From Nitrososphaerota archaeon (lineage in GTDB: Archaea; Thermoproteota; Nitrososphaeria; Nitrososphaerales; CADDZS01), in the NCBI GenBank assembly GCA_027314685.1, contig DAHVAI010000420.1, forward strand, positions 1 through 6,877: DNA of 6,877 nt, given 5' to 3'. Below, piece by piece: positions 1 to 6,249 of the stretch. The notes below the pieces were generated by a model. The model made no database searches. It had not been told where the DNA came from and saw only the letters and a list, made by a program, of their open reading frames with translations. The first letter of the stretch is position 1. Each line of letters begins with the position of its first letter. Position numbers and translations under genes: made by a program.

Positions 1-30
1 TCTAGTTCTTCTGTGAGATGTGAATTTGAA

Positions 31-1140
31 ATGGCATCATCGTTTAGGCTCCTTCCTTCGTGGAATGAAACTAAGGCTGCAATTCCGGGACTGTTCGTGG
101 TGGTTTTTCCTATCGCAGTAATATCCGAACTAATTTATTGGCTCGAATCTGATTACGTGGAAGCTACGTATCACATCCCTGCTCCCGTAATCGCGCTAAT
201 GATAGCAGCTGTGATCGCAATTGTGATCACAAACATTGTGAATCTTCCCGCCGTATTCAACGAAGGAGTTCAGTTCTCCACACGCTGGTTGCTCAAGATA
301 GGTATAGTCCTTTACGGGTTGAACTTTTCCTACGACTTGTGGCTAAAGCCCGGGTCACAGTGGATTCTTCTGATAGGATTAATCGCAGTTGCAGTTCCTA
401 TAGTTACCGCTTACAGTCTGGGGAAGCTTTTCCGGCTCGATGATCACTCTAGCATGCTTGTTGGCGTAGGCACTGGTGTATGTGGCATCTCTGCGATCGT
501 CGCAACTCATCAAGCACTCAAGTCAGAAGAAGAATCTGCTGGGATGGCGCTTGCAACAATACTTGTGTTCGGAACTTTCATCTTGTTCCTGTATCCAATC
601 CTGGAAGGTTTGCTCTCGCTAAGCACCAATGTCTATGGAGTTTGGACCGGCGCTACCACTCTGGATCTTCCACAACTAGTCGCTGCGTCGCTACAAGGAG
701 GAGGAAATGCGGCTCTACTTCCAGCGCTTTGGGTGAAGTCTATAAGGATCGGGCTTCTTGCTCCTGTGATATTAGTACTCGTAACGAGATTTGCAAGAAG
801 CAGTCATAGTACGATCGAGGGCAATTCCAAGTACAAAGATGTCCTTGGAGCATTCCCACTCTTCATTATTGCGTTCTTCTTGGTCATTTTGATCAACACC
901 GTGTTTCCAGTTCCGAGCTCAATAGTTGCGCCTCTTGCAACGGGCAAGGGTGAATTCCTCAGTCTGAATCTTGCGAATGTGCTTCTGACGACTGCGATCA
1001 TAGGAATATGCTTTCGCGTGAGAAAGAACGTTGTCTCCAAGTCGGGGTGGAGGATACTCGTAACTGGAGGTCTCGCTTGGCTTGCTCAATCAATGTTGGT
1101 GTTATGGTTGACGTACATCTTACCCATCCCGCATGTCTAA
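31..1140 (+). CDS. YeiH/UPF0324 family putative sulfate exporter-like membrane protein
   Basis: This is a polytopic membrane protein of the YeiH/UPF0324 family, often annotated as a putative sulfate exporter. The true substrate of most members is unproven. Family hallmarks are visible. Numbered from ATG 31, they are a GIVLYGLNFS helix near residue 91, the glycine-rich stretch GVGTGVCGISAIVAT at about 145-159, and a VWTGATTLDLPQLVAAS segment at about 204-220 followed by WVKSIRI. Hydrophobic segments recur along the whole length, giving roughly ten membrane passes, and the protein ends cleanly at TAA. The size (369 residues from ATG 31) is close to the family norm. The start is uncertain: GTG 13 is in frame and the frame stays open to base 1, so the gene could begin upstream of the window. 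I prefer ATG 31 because the first membrane segment starts about 15-20 residues later. The next gene begins 106 bp downstream and is functionally unrelated, so this looks like a separate transcription unit. Confidence 0.85.
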   Translation: MASSFRLLPSWNETKAAIPGLFVVVFPIAVISELIYWLESDYVEATYHIPAPVIALMIAAVIAIVITNIVNLPAVFNEGVQFSTRWLLKIGIVLYGLNFSYDLWLKPGSQWILLIGLIAVAVPIVTAYSLGKLFRLDDHSSMLVGVGTGVCGISAIVATHQALKSEEESAGMALATILVFGTFILFLYPILEGLLSLSTNVYGVWTGATTLDLPQLVAASLQGGGNAALLPALWVKSIRIGLLAPVILVLVTRFARSSHSTIEGNSKYKDVLGAFPLFIIAFFLVILINTVFPVPSSIVAPLATGKGEFLSLNLANVLLTTAIIGICFRVRKNVVSKSGWRILVTGGLAWLAQSMLVLWLTYILPIPHV

Positions 1141-1210
1141 TCACGCTGCCAGAGGCCTCAAAAGATCGTCGTAACGAGACGCATTCAACGGGCTTCATCA
1201 TAAGCAAACC

Positions 1211-1218
1211 TAATTATG
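1211..1218 (+). promoter_or_regulatory. Possible archaeal TATA box for the moaC gene
   Basis: The octamer TAATTATG lies about 30 bp before ATG 1247 and is preceded by the A-rich AAGCAAACC, which could serve as a BRE. An archaeal TATA box usually sits about 25 bp before transcription start, so this would give a leaderless or nearly leaderless moaC mRNA. The match to TTTATA is imperfect, and no transcript data are available. Confidence 0.3.
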
Positions 1219-1246
1219 CTGCCTTAGGCCATCTAAAGCAGTTGAA

Positions 1247-1696
1247 ATGAAGCAAAGGATTGCAAAGATGATTGATATTTCTCAAAAACCCATTATTACG
1301 CGAAGAGCTATAGCTGAAGGGAAGATCTTTCTCCGCAGGACCACGATGAAACGAATCAAGGAGGAAAAGATTGAGAAAGGGGACCCGTTCCAGATCGCCT
1401 CGGTCGGGGCAATTCAGGCGATTAAATCCACACCGGTTTCGTTGATGATGTGTCATCCAATCCCCATAGAGAGCGCCAATGTAGAATTTTCCAACGATGC
1501 AACTTCGATAACAGCTAGAGTGAGTGTTCTAGCCCGAAGCAAGACGGGCGTGGAGATGGAAGCACTTAATGGCGTTGCATGCGCTTTGCTCAATATTTGG
1601 GACGTGGTCAAGAAATACGAAAAAGATGCCAACGGCCAGTATCACAACGCGAGAATCGATGGTATTCACGTAGTTGAAAAGATCAAGGAAAAGTGA
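1247..1696 (+). CDS. moaC: Cyclic pyranopterin monophosphate synthase MoaC
   Basis: MoaC converts the MoaA product 3',8-cyclo-7,8-dihydroguanosine triphosphate into cyclic pyranopterin monophosphate, the first stable intermediate of molybdenum cofactor synthesis in the cytoplasm. The opening MIDISQKPIITRRAIAEG matches the family start. The catalytic residues align with E. coli MoaC: K44 in KGDPFQIA (E. coli K51), H70 in MCHPIPI (H77), KTGVEMEAL at residues 99-107 with the two conserved glutamates, and D119 and K122 in WDVVK (D128 and K131). The C-terminus IDGIHVVEKIKEK is the short archaeal type. At 149 residues the length is normal. ATG 1247 is used here, but ATG 1268 would begin exactly at the conserved MIDIS and is a real alternative. 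The stop falls 4 nt before the preferred start of the next gene, so the two are probably co-transcribed. Confidence 0.95.
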   Translation: MKQRIAKMIDISQKPIITRRAIAEGKIFLRRTTMKRIKEEKIEKGDPFQIASVGAIQAIKSTPVSLMMCHPIPIESANVEFSNDATSITARVSVLARSKTGVEMEALNGVACALLNIWDVVKKYEKDANGQYHNARIDGIHVVEKIKEK

Positions 1697-1700
1697 GATA

Positions 1701-2237
1701 TTGAAAGAGGATCGCGACGCTTCAAAGGCAGCGTCTTCTCACAAGCATTCATCGCCGAAGAAACTCAAGCTAGCTCTTTTCACCGTTAGCTCGAGCAGAT
1801 CAAGAGATCCAAAAATGTCGGATGAATCAGGTGAAATTGCAAAGGAGCTTTGCAAGAAAGCTGGACATGTGTTCTCGCATGAAATAATTGATGACAGCAA
1901 ACCTATCATCCGACTGAAGGTGCTCAAAGCCTTATTCGAAGATGGAAGCGACGCCGCTATTCTCATGGGCGGTACGGGGCTTGCTCCAAGGGATGTCACC
2001 ATCGAAGCAATAACTCCGCTTCTAGACAAGACATTGAACGGGTTTGGAGAAATATTTCGCACGATGAGCTATGAATCTATTGGCACTCCTGCTTTGATGT
2101 CGCGCGCGATTGCAGGAACAACCGATTCGAAACTCGTCTTCTGCCTTCCGGGGTCACCGGACGCTGCAAAGCAGGGAATACATCTGATCCTGAACGAGCT
2201 TCCACACGCAGTTTTCATAGCAAGTAGCAAACCCTAG
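1701..2237 (+). CDS. moaB: MoaB/MogA-type molybdopterin adenylyltransferase
   Basis: In archaea, proteins of the MoaB/MogA family adenylylate molybdopterin to activate it for metal insertion by MoeA. Numbered from TTG 1701, the sequence shows SDESG at about 40-44 (E. coli MoaB DDTSG), LMGGTGLAPRDVTIEA at about 88-103 with the molybdopterin-binding GGTG, and then the diagnostic FGEIFRTMSYESIGTPALMSR-type block at about 115-135. LPGSPDAAK follows at about 149-157. These residues fit MoaB closely. An N-terminal tail of about 20-25 residues, rich in Ser, Lys and His, precedes the first strand LKLALFTVS. The start is unsettled: TTG 1701 leaves a 4-nt gap after moaC, while in-frame TTG 1674 would overlap moaC by 23 nt. 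I prefer 1701 because other genes here are also separated by small gaps and a GTGA lies just upstream. Family membership is secure. The choice of MoaB over MogA as a label rests on the FGE/FR block. Confidence 0.9.
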   Translation: MKEDRDASKAASSHKHSSPKKLKLALFTVSSSRSRDPKMSDESGEIAKELCKKAGHVFSHEIIDDSKPIIRLKVLKALFEDGSDAAILMGGTGLAPRDVTIEAITPLLDKTLNGFGEIFRTMSYESIGTPALMSRAIAGTTDSKLVFCLPGSPDAAKQGIHLILNELPHAVFIASSKP

Positions 2238-2244
2238 TCACTGA

Positions 2245-2691
2245 TTGAAGTTGAGTCCAAAGCGGCTGAAAAACGGGGTTTACCCGAAAAAAATGCTCGA
2301 TTTCGGCGAGGTCTATTCTCAATTCATAGCAAACCTTCCGAAGAACACAGGATCTGCCACAAGTTTTCTCGGAGTTGCGCGGCTCGAAAGCGCTGACGGA
2401 AAGAGGAAGATCAAGAGACTCTACATGGAATCGTATGAAGATCACGCAAACCCCATCTTCGATAAAATATGCGGCGAGATAAAGAGAAAATACAATCTTA
2501 CGGATATTCAGATTGTACACGCGGTAGGAAACTTTAGACCGGGCGAGGCAGTCGTCTTGGTGCTGGTCGCCTCACCAAGGAGGGCTCAGGCGTACAAAGC
2601 ACTCGAAGAAGCTGTGGAGCGATACAAGAAGGAACCGGCGCTATTCAAAAAGGAAGTCTACGCTGACAGCACATCCGCCTGGATTCACTAA
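2245..2691 (+). CDS. moaE: Molybdopterin synthase catalytic subunit MoaE
   Basis: MoaE pairs with the sulfur carrier MoaD to insert two thiolates into cyclic pyranopterin monophosphate, making molybdopterin. Features in order are GSATSFLGVARLES at residues 36-49, in which R46 matches the conserved GKVR arginine, and FRPGEAVVLVLVASPRRAQAY at about 97-117. ERYKKEPALFKKE at 125-137 places K128 and K135 on E. coli catalytic K119 and K126. The chain ends at AWIH (148 residues), near the usual length. One oddity is that the family's HR before the last helix reads RR (R112-R113). The start is TTG 2245, 7 nt after the moaB stop, and TTG 2251 is a close alternative. ATG 2293 would remove part of the first conserved strand and is less likely. 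No MoaD gene is seen in the window, so the partner must be encoded elsewhere. Confidence 0.92.
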   Translation: MKLSPKRLKNGVYPKKMLDFGEVYSQFIANLPKNTGSATSFLGVARLESADGKRKIKRLYMESYEDHANPIFDKICGEIKRKYNLTDIQIVHAVGNFRPGEAVVLVLVASPRRAQAYKALEEAVERYKKEPALFKKEVYADSTSAWIH

Positions 2692-2725
2692 GAGAAACCC
2701 TAAACGTTGATGTACGGGTATCGCT

Positions 2726-2731
2726 AGAGGA
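2726..2731 (+). promoter_or_regulatory. Ribosome binding site supporting TTG start of priL
   Basis: AGAGGA lies 9 nt before TTG 2741 and resembles the anti-16S tail complement. It supports the TTG as the true start, because no in-frame ATG or GTG exists between the upstream stop (TGA 2708) and the conserved LAKYTFLPEA near the N-terminus. Confidence 0.4.
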
Positions 2732-2740
2732 ACAGCTGAA

Positions 2741-3817
2741 TTGAAGTACGGCAATGACGATTTGGCAAAGTACACTTTCTTGCCAGAAGCCGGTGATTAC
2801 ATCAGGGCAAACGAGATCTCGATCACAGATCTAGTTTCTCCGGTCTTCAAGGATGTCGTCAGGCGCGCTGAAGATAGAGTGCTCGAATCGATAAGGGCGG
2901 TCAAGGTTTCGGACAAGAGGACTGAAAACCGTGACGTCGAGATAATGTCTTTTCCTGTTGCATTGATGCTCGTGCGCGCTACCAATCTAAATCATCTGAT
3001 GGACAGGTACTCGTTGGCTGAAGCTATACGCGTCGAGGGTCTCCTAAAGCAGGAAGACAATCAGAAAATGATCGAGGATATTTTCCAGACGTTCTTGAAG
3101 ATACGTTTAGAGCACAGTCAAACTACAGGCTTTCCCGGTTTCAAGGTCAGCATACCTGACTATCTGAAAAGGGCAGTCACGTTTCACAAACCAGAATGGA
3201 AGCTTATAAACAGAATTGTCGAAGATGGGAAGGTCTACATCTCGCAGGAAGACCTGATTAGGCTTATTCGTGAGGAAATACGCGAACTAATACTGCAGAG
3301 GCTGAGAGCAACCAAGGTCTCAAAGCTCCCCAAAGACCTTGATGATGTTGTGAAGAAGTTAATTGAGCTTGCTCCGCCACCGAGAACCACATTCACTAGA
3401 CTGAACATAACACCAGAAAATTATCCGCCGTGCGTAAAGGCATCGCTAAGGCTCTTGGAAAAGGGAGAGAACGTTCCGCATTATGGAAGGTTTCTGATGG
3501 CTACCTACCTGCTTGCCGCAGGAAAGACGGTCGATGACATTATGGGCATATTTCCAAAGTCGCCTGACTTTAAGAAATCAGTCACTCAGTACCAAGTTGA
3601 GCATATAGCGGGAATGAAGGGTGGGAGGACAAAGTACACTGTCCCTTCCAGCAAGACCCTCCAGACGCATTCATTTTGCTTCAAGGACCCGGTAAGGTGC
3701 TACGAAATTTCTAGCCCACTCCAGTTTCCATCAAAGAAGACTCCTGTCACAGACAGCAAGGGCAGGATAAAGAAGGAACCAGCGGAGAAGAGAAAGGGAT
3801 GGACGAAGAATCGGTAG
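2741..3817 (+). CDS. priL: DNA primase large subunit PriL
   Basis: PriL is the regulatory subunit of the archaeal/eukaryotic-type replicative primase. Its C-terminal Fe-S domain helps PriS start RNA/DNA primers. The N-terminal domain opens with the family motif LAKYTFLPEAGDYI (residues 8-21), followed by a helical region to about 215. The C-terminal domain begins with YPPCVKASL, then HYGRFLMATYLLAAG at 247-261, and DFKKSVTQYQVEHIAG at about 276-291, all typical. Cluster-region cysteines are C231, C313 and C320. The position where I expect the other ligand, in the PSC motif before the SFC...RC pair, is serine (S304, codon AGC at 3650). These three are the only cysteines in the protein. A basic tail of about 30 residues follows. 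The gene starts at TTG 2741 with a plausible ribosome binding site, 49 bp after moaE. Its last 19 nt overlap priS in another frame, suggesting coupled translation of the two subunits. Confidence 0.93.
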   Translation: MKYGNDDLAKYTFLPEAGDYIRANEISITDLVSPVFKDVVRRAEDRVLESIRAVKVSDKRTENRDVEIMSFPVALMLVRATNLNHLMDRYSLAEAIRVEGLLKQEDNQKMIEDIFQTFLKIRLEHSQTTGFPGFKVSIPDYLKRAVTFHKPEWKLINRIVEDGKVYISQEDLIRLIREEIRELILQRLRATKVSKLPKDLDDVVKKLIELAPPPRTTFTRLNITPENYPPCVKASLRLLEKGENVPHYGRFLMATYLLAAGKTVDDIMGIFPKSPDFKKSVTQYQVEHIAGMKGGRTKYTVPSSKTLQTHSFCFKDPVRCYEISSPLQFPSKKTPVTDSKGRIKKEPAEKRKGWTKNR

Positions 3818-4953
3818 CAACTCTAAAGCGCTACTTCAAGGAATACTACTTTCGCTACTCCGGCAGGATAAACCAGCCGGATAATATGGAGGCTCGAGAG
3901 TTCGGCTACCTTCCATTCGGCGGCGGCATGGTCAGGCACCTGAGTTTCAAGGAAATCGGAGCATTCAGGGCGCTTTTGGTCAAGGAGGCTCCGGCGGGAG
4001 TTTATTGCTCAAACTCGTACTACAGAGAGCCCTCTGCAGAGATGCAGAAAAAAGGCTGGATCAAGGCCGACCTGATATTCGACATCGACGCGGATCTCTT
4101 GAAACTGAGTTGCAAGAAGGATCACGACGTATGGCTGTGCAAGCAATGTGGCAAGAAGGAATTCGGACTGCGACCAGAAGTTTGTCCTTCATGCAAGGGA
4201 AACAGGATACTAGAGTTTTCCTGGGCGTGCCCGCTCTGCCTTGAAGGTTCGAAGAAAGAGACATTCAGGCTGATCGATTATCTCGAGCGCGATTTCGGAA
4301 TCTCGAAATCAAGGATCAGAGTGTTTTTCTCTGGCAATGCCGGCTACCACCTAGAAGTCATGAAAACACCATTCGAAGTGTTGGATCAGCACGGGCGGTC
4401 TGATCTGTCAGACTATCTCACCGCTCAGGGCGTCATTCCAGAGACTTTCAAGTCAACAAGGCTTTCTCCCTCAGACCCAGGCTGGCGAGGTCGGGTGGCA
4501 AGGTACATCCAAAATCTGCCACCAAACACACCGCCATTCAGGACGCAGGAGTACCAAACGAGGATTCTGGAGCTAGCCAAGGAATTGAAGGGAGACCAGG
4601 CGGACAAGATCATTGATCTAGCAATAAGGTCAGGCGCGGTCAGGATGGACGCGATGGTAACAACAGACATTCACAGAATCTTTCGTATGCCAGAGACTCT
4701 GAACCAAAAGACCGGTCTTGTAAAGAGGGAAGTAAAGGATCTCTCGTCATTTGACCCAAAGACCGAGGCAATTGCGCTTGAAGCCGAGAGTGAAGAAATT
4801 GAAGTAGATGTTGACATTTGCCCTAAGGTAGAGCTCGGTAATGCATCATACGGCCCTTTCAGAAGCGAGAGAAAGAAACTTCCTTTATATGTGGCGGTCT
4901 ACCTGATCGCGAAGAGCGCCGCAAAGGTGGCACCCAAGATTCGCGTGAGCTGA
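3799..4953 (+). CDS. priS: DNA primase catalytic small subunit PriS
   Basis: PriS is the catalytic subunit of the AEP-type replicative primase and polymerises primers with PriL. Visible motifs are VRHLSF at 45-50, the metal-binding DID (D95 and D97) in ADLIFDIDAD, SGNAGYH at 178-184 (the SGxxGxH nucleotide-binding motif), and D284 plus DIHRIFRMP at 290-298 followed by KTGL. The zinc region is enlarged. C105 and H109 together with C144 and C147 can form the normal knuckle. Between them sits a second set, C114, C117, C129 and C132, resembling a zinc ribbon. At N302, in ETLNQKTGL, most family members that I recall have His (Pyrococcus H298). ATG 3799 is well placed, with GGAG 11 nt upstream, and the length of 384 residues is somewhat above the usual size of about 330-360. 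It overlaps priL by 19 nt and lies 7 nt before the GINS gene, forming a replication cassette. Confidence 0.95.
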   Translation: MDEESVATLKRYFKEYYFRYSGRINQPDNMEAREFGYLPFGGGMVRHLSFKEIGAFRALLVKEAPAGVYCSNSYYREPSAEMQKKGWIKADLIFDIDADLLKLSCKKDHDVWLCKQCGKKEFGLRPEVCPSCKGNRILEFSWACPLCLEGSKKETFRLIDYLERDFGISKSRIRVFFSGNAGYHLEVMKTPFEVLDQHGRSDLSDYLTAQGVIPETFKSTRLSPSDPGWRGRVARYIQNLPPNTPPFRTQEYQTRILELAKELKGDQADKIIDLAIRSGAVRMDAMVTTDIHRIFRMPETLNQKTGLVKREVKDLSSFDPKTEAIALEAESEEIEVDVDICPKVELGNASYGPFRSERKKLPLYVAVYLIAKSAAKVAPKIRVS

Positions 4954-4960
4954 TGTAAAT

Positions 4961-5524
4961 TTGGTCGATACCCCTGCTGACAAGCTAAACAGACTCCTTG
5001 AGGATGAAGACCGCGCGAAAGATCTTCTCAAGATAAACCCTGACACGTACAAGGAAGTAACCGCGCTCATCAAGACCATAAGATCAGAGAGCTCTGAGAA
5101 GGAACGGAGCCTTATCTCCGAGCTCAGTTTGGCGGAGAGAAACCTTCTCTCGAATCTCTCAAGGAGGCTGATGCAGCTACGCATCTCAAAGTTTCGGGAC
5201 GACCCGGACTGCGACGAGACTAGCCTCACGCCAGAAGAGAGGTACGCCGTAGAGCCGATCGTCCAGTCAAGGAAGCGAACTGAACGGATCTATCAGGCGA
5301 TCTTGAACGGCCAGTCTGCTGAACTGGAGCGCGTCAGCGATGCGGTGAAGCAAAAGTACGTCTTCGTCAGGTTCGTCCAACCTTATTCTGCAATTTCAGG
5401 AACAGATTTGGCCGCATACGGGCCATTCGAACCAGAAGACGTCGCAATTCTTCCAATAGAAAATGCAAAGAGCCTTGCCAGGAACGGAATCATCGCAAAG
5501 AACTGGGTCGAGCCAGAAGATTGA
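4961..5524 (+). CDS. GINS complex subunit, archaeal Gins51 (Gins15) type
   Basis: GINS binds MCM and the Cdc45/RecJ-like protein to form the active replicative helicase. The chain has the A-then-B domain order that marks the Gins51/Gins15 class. Residues 1 to about 125 form the helical A domain, with NLLSNLSRRLMQLRISKF at about 61-78 and LTPEERYAVEPI at 89-100. A linker leads to a C-terminal B domain: KYVFVRFVQPYSAISGTDL at about 132-150, YGPFEPEDVAILPIENAKSL at about 153-172, and a short tail. Gins23 has the opposite domain order, so that class is unlikely. The gene follows priS by 7 nt, as is known for gins15 and priS in other archaea. The start is TTG 4961, with GTGAG about 11 nt upstream. 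The ATG at 4953 is followed at once by a stop. The acidic-then-basic N-terminus has no membrane segment. At 187 residues the length is typical. Confidence 0.88.
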   Translation: MVDTPADKLNRLLEDEDRAKDLLKINPDTYKEVTALIKTIRSESSEKERSLISELSLAERNLLSNLSRRLMQLRISKFRDDPDCDETSLTPEERYAVEPIVQSRKRTERIYQAILNGQSAELERVSDAVKQKYVFVRFVQPYSAISGTDLAAYGPFEPEDVAILPIENAKSLARNGIIAKNWVEPED

Positions 5525-5838
5525 CCGTATTAGACACTCACTAATTCAATCAATCACTCAATCGATTTACTGTTAGGTTAAGAGAAACTTTCTTGCATCA
5601 AAGGTGCTGGAGTGCTTTTTGATCCAGAGAGATCGCTCATTGAATACGCTGAGTGGACCTGCTCTAACAGGATGAGTGGCCCAAGTGTAAATAGCTCCTA
5701 GAAAGCTCGTCGTGCAATTATTGCAAGGAAACAATTTATGACATGCAATTCCTGCGGTGCTTCCTCGTAGACCCCACATAGTTGATCGCGAGGGCGGGCG
5801 GGCCTGAAAACTAGTGATAGAACAACGCGTTTTGAGCT

Positions 5839-5873
5839 CTCAAGCTAGAACTGCTAGGATCCAATTTCTTGAG
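5839..5873 (+). repeat. Nested inverted repeat, possible RNA hairpin
   Basis: CTCAAG (5839-5844) is complementary to CTTGAG (5868-5873). Inside, CTAG (5845-5848) and CTAG (5854-5857) can pair around AACTG. A competing pairing, TTGAG (5832-5836 region) with CTCAA, overlaps the outer arm. The arms are short, so chance is possible. Confidence 0.3.
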
Positions 5874-5885
5874 CAGGTTTGGTTT

Positions 5886-5894
5886 GATATATAG
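5886..5894 (+). promoter_or_regulatory. Possible TATA box upstream of the zinc-ribbon ORF
   Basis: GATATATAG is a good AT-rich TATA-like element. A second candidate, GAATTTATCC, lies at 5919-5928, about 40 bp before TTG 5963, a spacing that better suits a short leader. Either could drive the zinc-ribbon gene. Neither can be proven from sequence alone. Confidence 0.3.
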
Positions 5895-5962
5895 CGACAA
5901 TAGTCTAGAGGCCAAACGAATTTATCCATACAGAGTAAAAGAACAATGGCCGACAGAACCTT

Positions 5963-6112
5963 TTGGCGCTAAACCACTGTGGCCGCTGCAGAAAAGAGAT
6001 CAGGCAAGGTTACCTAGCTTATTTTCGGTTGAACGAGAGGACAGACAGGTTCGATCTGGAATGCGAGCACTGCTACATCATACAAGAAAACGAACCGATT
6101 GGCCTGGCATAG
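5963..6112 (+). CDS. Small zinc-ribbon protein, 49 residues, function unknown
   Basis: A short frame from TTG 5963 to TAG 6110-6112 encodes a protein with two CxxC knuckles. These are HCGRC at residues 5-9 (C6 and C9) and ECEHC at 33-37 (C34 and C37), separated by 24 residues. The linker has alternating hydrophobic and charged residues (GYLAYFRLNERTDRF), as in a zinc-ribbon beta-hairpin. Such proteins usually bind nucleic acid or protein partners, but nothing here identifies a specific role. The frame is closed upstream by TAA 5936-5938, and TTG 5963 is the only usable start codon between that stop and the first cysteine pair. No clear ribosome binding site is seen, so a leaderless or short-leader transcript is possible. 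A longer 82-codon frame over the same DNA (5869-6117) lacks protein-like motifs and is judged a shadow. The gene sits alone between the GINS gene and ftsZ. Confidence 0.65.
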   Translation: MALNHCGRCRKEIRQGYLAYFRLNERTDRFDLECEHCYIIQENEPIGLA

Positions 6113-6150
6113 ATTAGAAATACGAATCTTCGATACGCCGTAACGATCAG

Positions 6151-6162
6151 TTTTTTCCCTTA
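6151..6162 (+). terminator. T-tract, possible transcription terminator
   Basis: TTTTTTCCCTTA lies about 40 bp after the stop of the zinc-ribbon ORF and before the ftsZ promoter region. Archaeal RNA polymerase often terminates at oligo-T runs without a hairpin. There is no strong stem upstream. Confidence 0.4.
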
Positions 6163-6183
6163 CTGTTTACACTTCACAAATTC

Positions 6184-6193
6184 TATTATTAAT
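6184..6193 (+). promoter_or_regulatory. Possible TATA-like promoter element for ftsZ
   Basis: TATTATTAAT is preceded by the A-rich CACAAATTC, a BRE-like context. It would place transcription start near 6212-6216, just before in-frame TTG 6220 and 35-40 nt before ATG 6250. An inverted repeat, TTGAT (6193-6197) and ATCAA (6204-6208), overlaps its downstream side and could be an operator, but five-base arms are weak evidence. Confidence 0.35.
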
Positions 6194-6249
6194 TGATACT
6201 CGAATCAACCGATTAGAATTTGTCGTACGACTTGGACACGCAGGCAAGG

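Larger units (their letters stand above)
5525..5962 (+). other. Intergenic region, no supported gene; G-rich run and inverted repeats
   Basis: About 440 bp between the GINS gene and the small zinc-ribbon ORF show no ORF with family motifs on either strand. Open frames here are short or have unconvincing composition. I found no tRNA T-loop or A/B-box pair and no RNase P or SRP core motif. Visible items are a low-complexity run of CAATCAATCACTCAATCG near 5547-5564 and a short T5 at 5616-5620 flanked by CTGGA (5607-5611) and TCCAG (5623-5627). A TTTATG box with A-rich upstream sequence lies at 5735-5740, and a GGGCGGGCGGG run near 5792-5802. Nested inverted repeats occupy 5839-5873. The stretch may hold promoters or an unidentified structured RNA, or it may be decayed sequence. 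Confidence 0.5.

Noticed and set aside
480..809. Alternative-frame ORF inside the YeiH-like gene, and similar antisense ORFs in moaB, priS and the GINS gene
   Set aside because: These lie wholly within strongly supported genes and have no recognisable motifs.
1141..1246. Hairpin-like CGTCGTAACGAGACG after the YeiH-like gene as a terminator
   Set aside because: The stem is about four base pairs and no T-tract follows.
5612..5701. 29-codon GTG frame after the GINS gene
   Set aside because: It is too short, has no motif and has no ribosome binding site. The open frame upstream has no start codon.
5738..5770. Tiny ORF encoding a CxxC (MTCNSCGASS) right at a TATA-like box
   Set aside because: Only ten codons before a TAG, with no continuing zinc-ribbon sequence in any frame just downstream. 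A decayed gene start is possible but not supported.
5573..5779. 68-codon minus-strand ORF with a few cysteines
   Set aside because: Composition is not protein-like, no motif spacing is recognisable, and no promoter or ribosome binding site is evident. It would be the only minus-strand gene.
5869..6117. 82-codon plus-strand ORF over the zinc-ribbon region
   Set aside because: Its translation shows no family motif or ordered hydrophobic pattern, and the overlapping frame with two CxxC pairs explains the DNA better.
6193..6208. TTGAT/ATCAA inverted repeat as an operator or T-arm of a minus-strand tRNA
   Set aside because: Arms are five bases only. No acceptor stem, D-arm or anticodon arm fits a tRNA. 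It is kept only as a remark under the ftsZ promoter.
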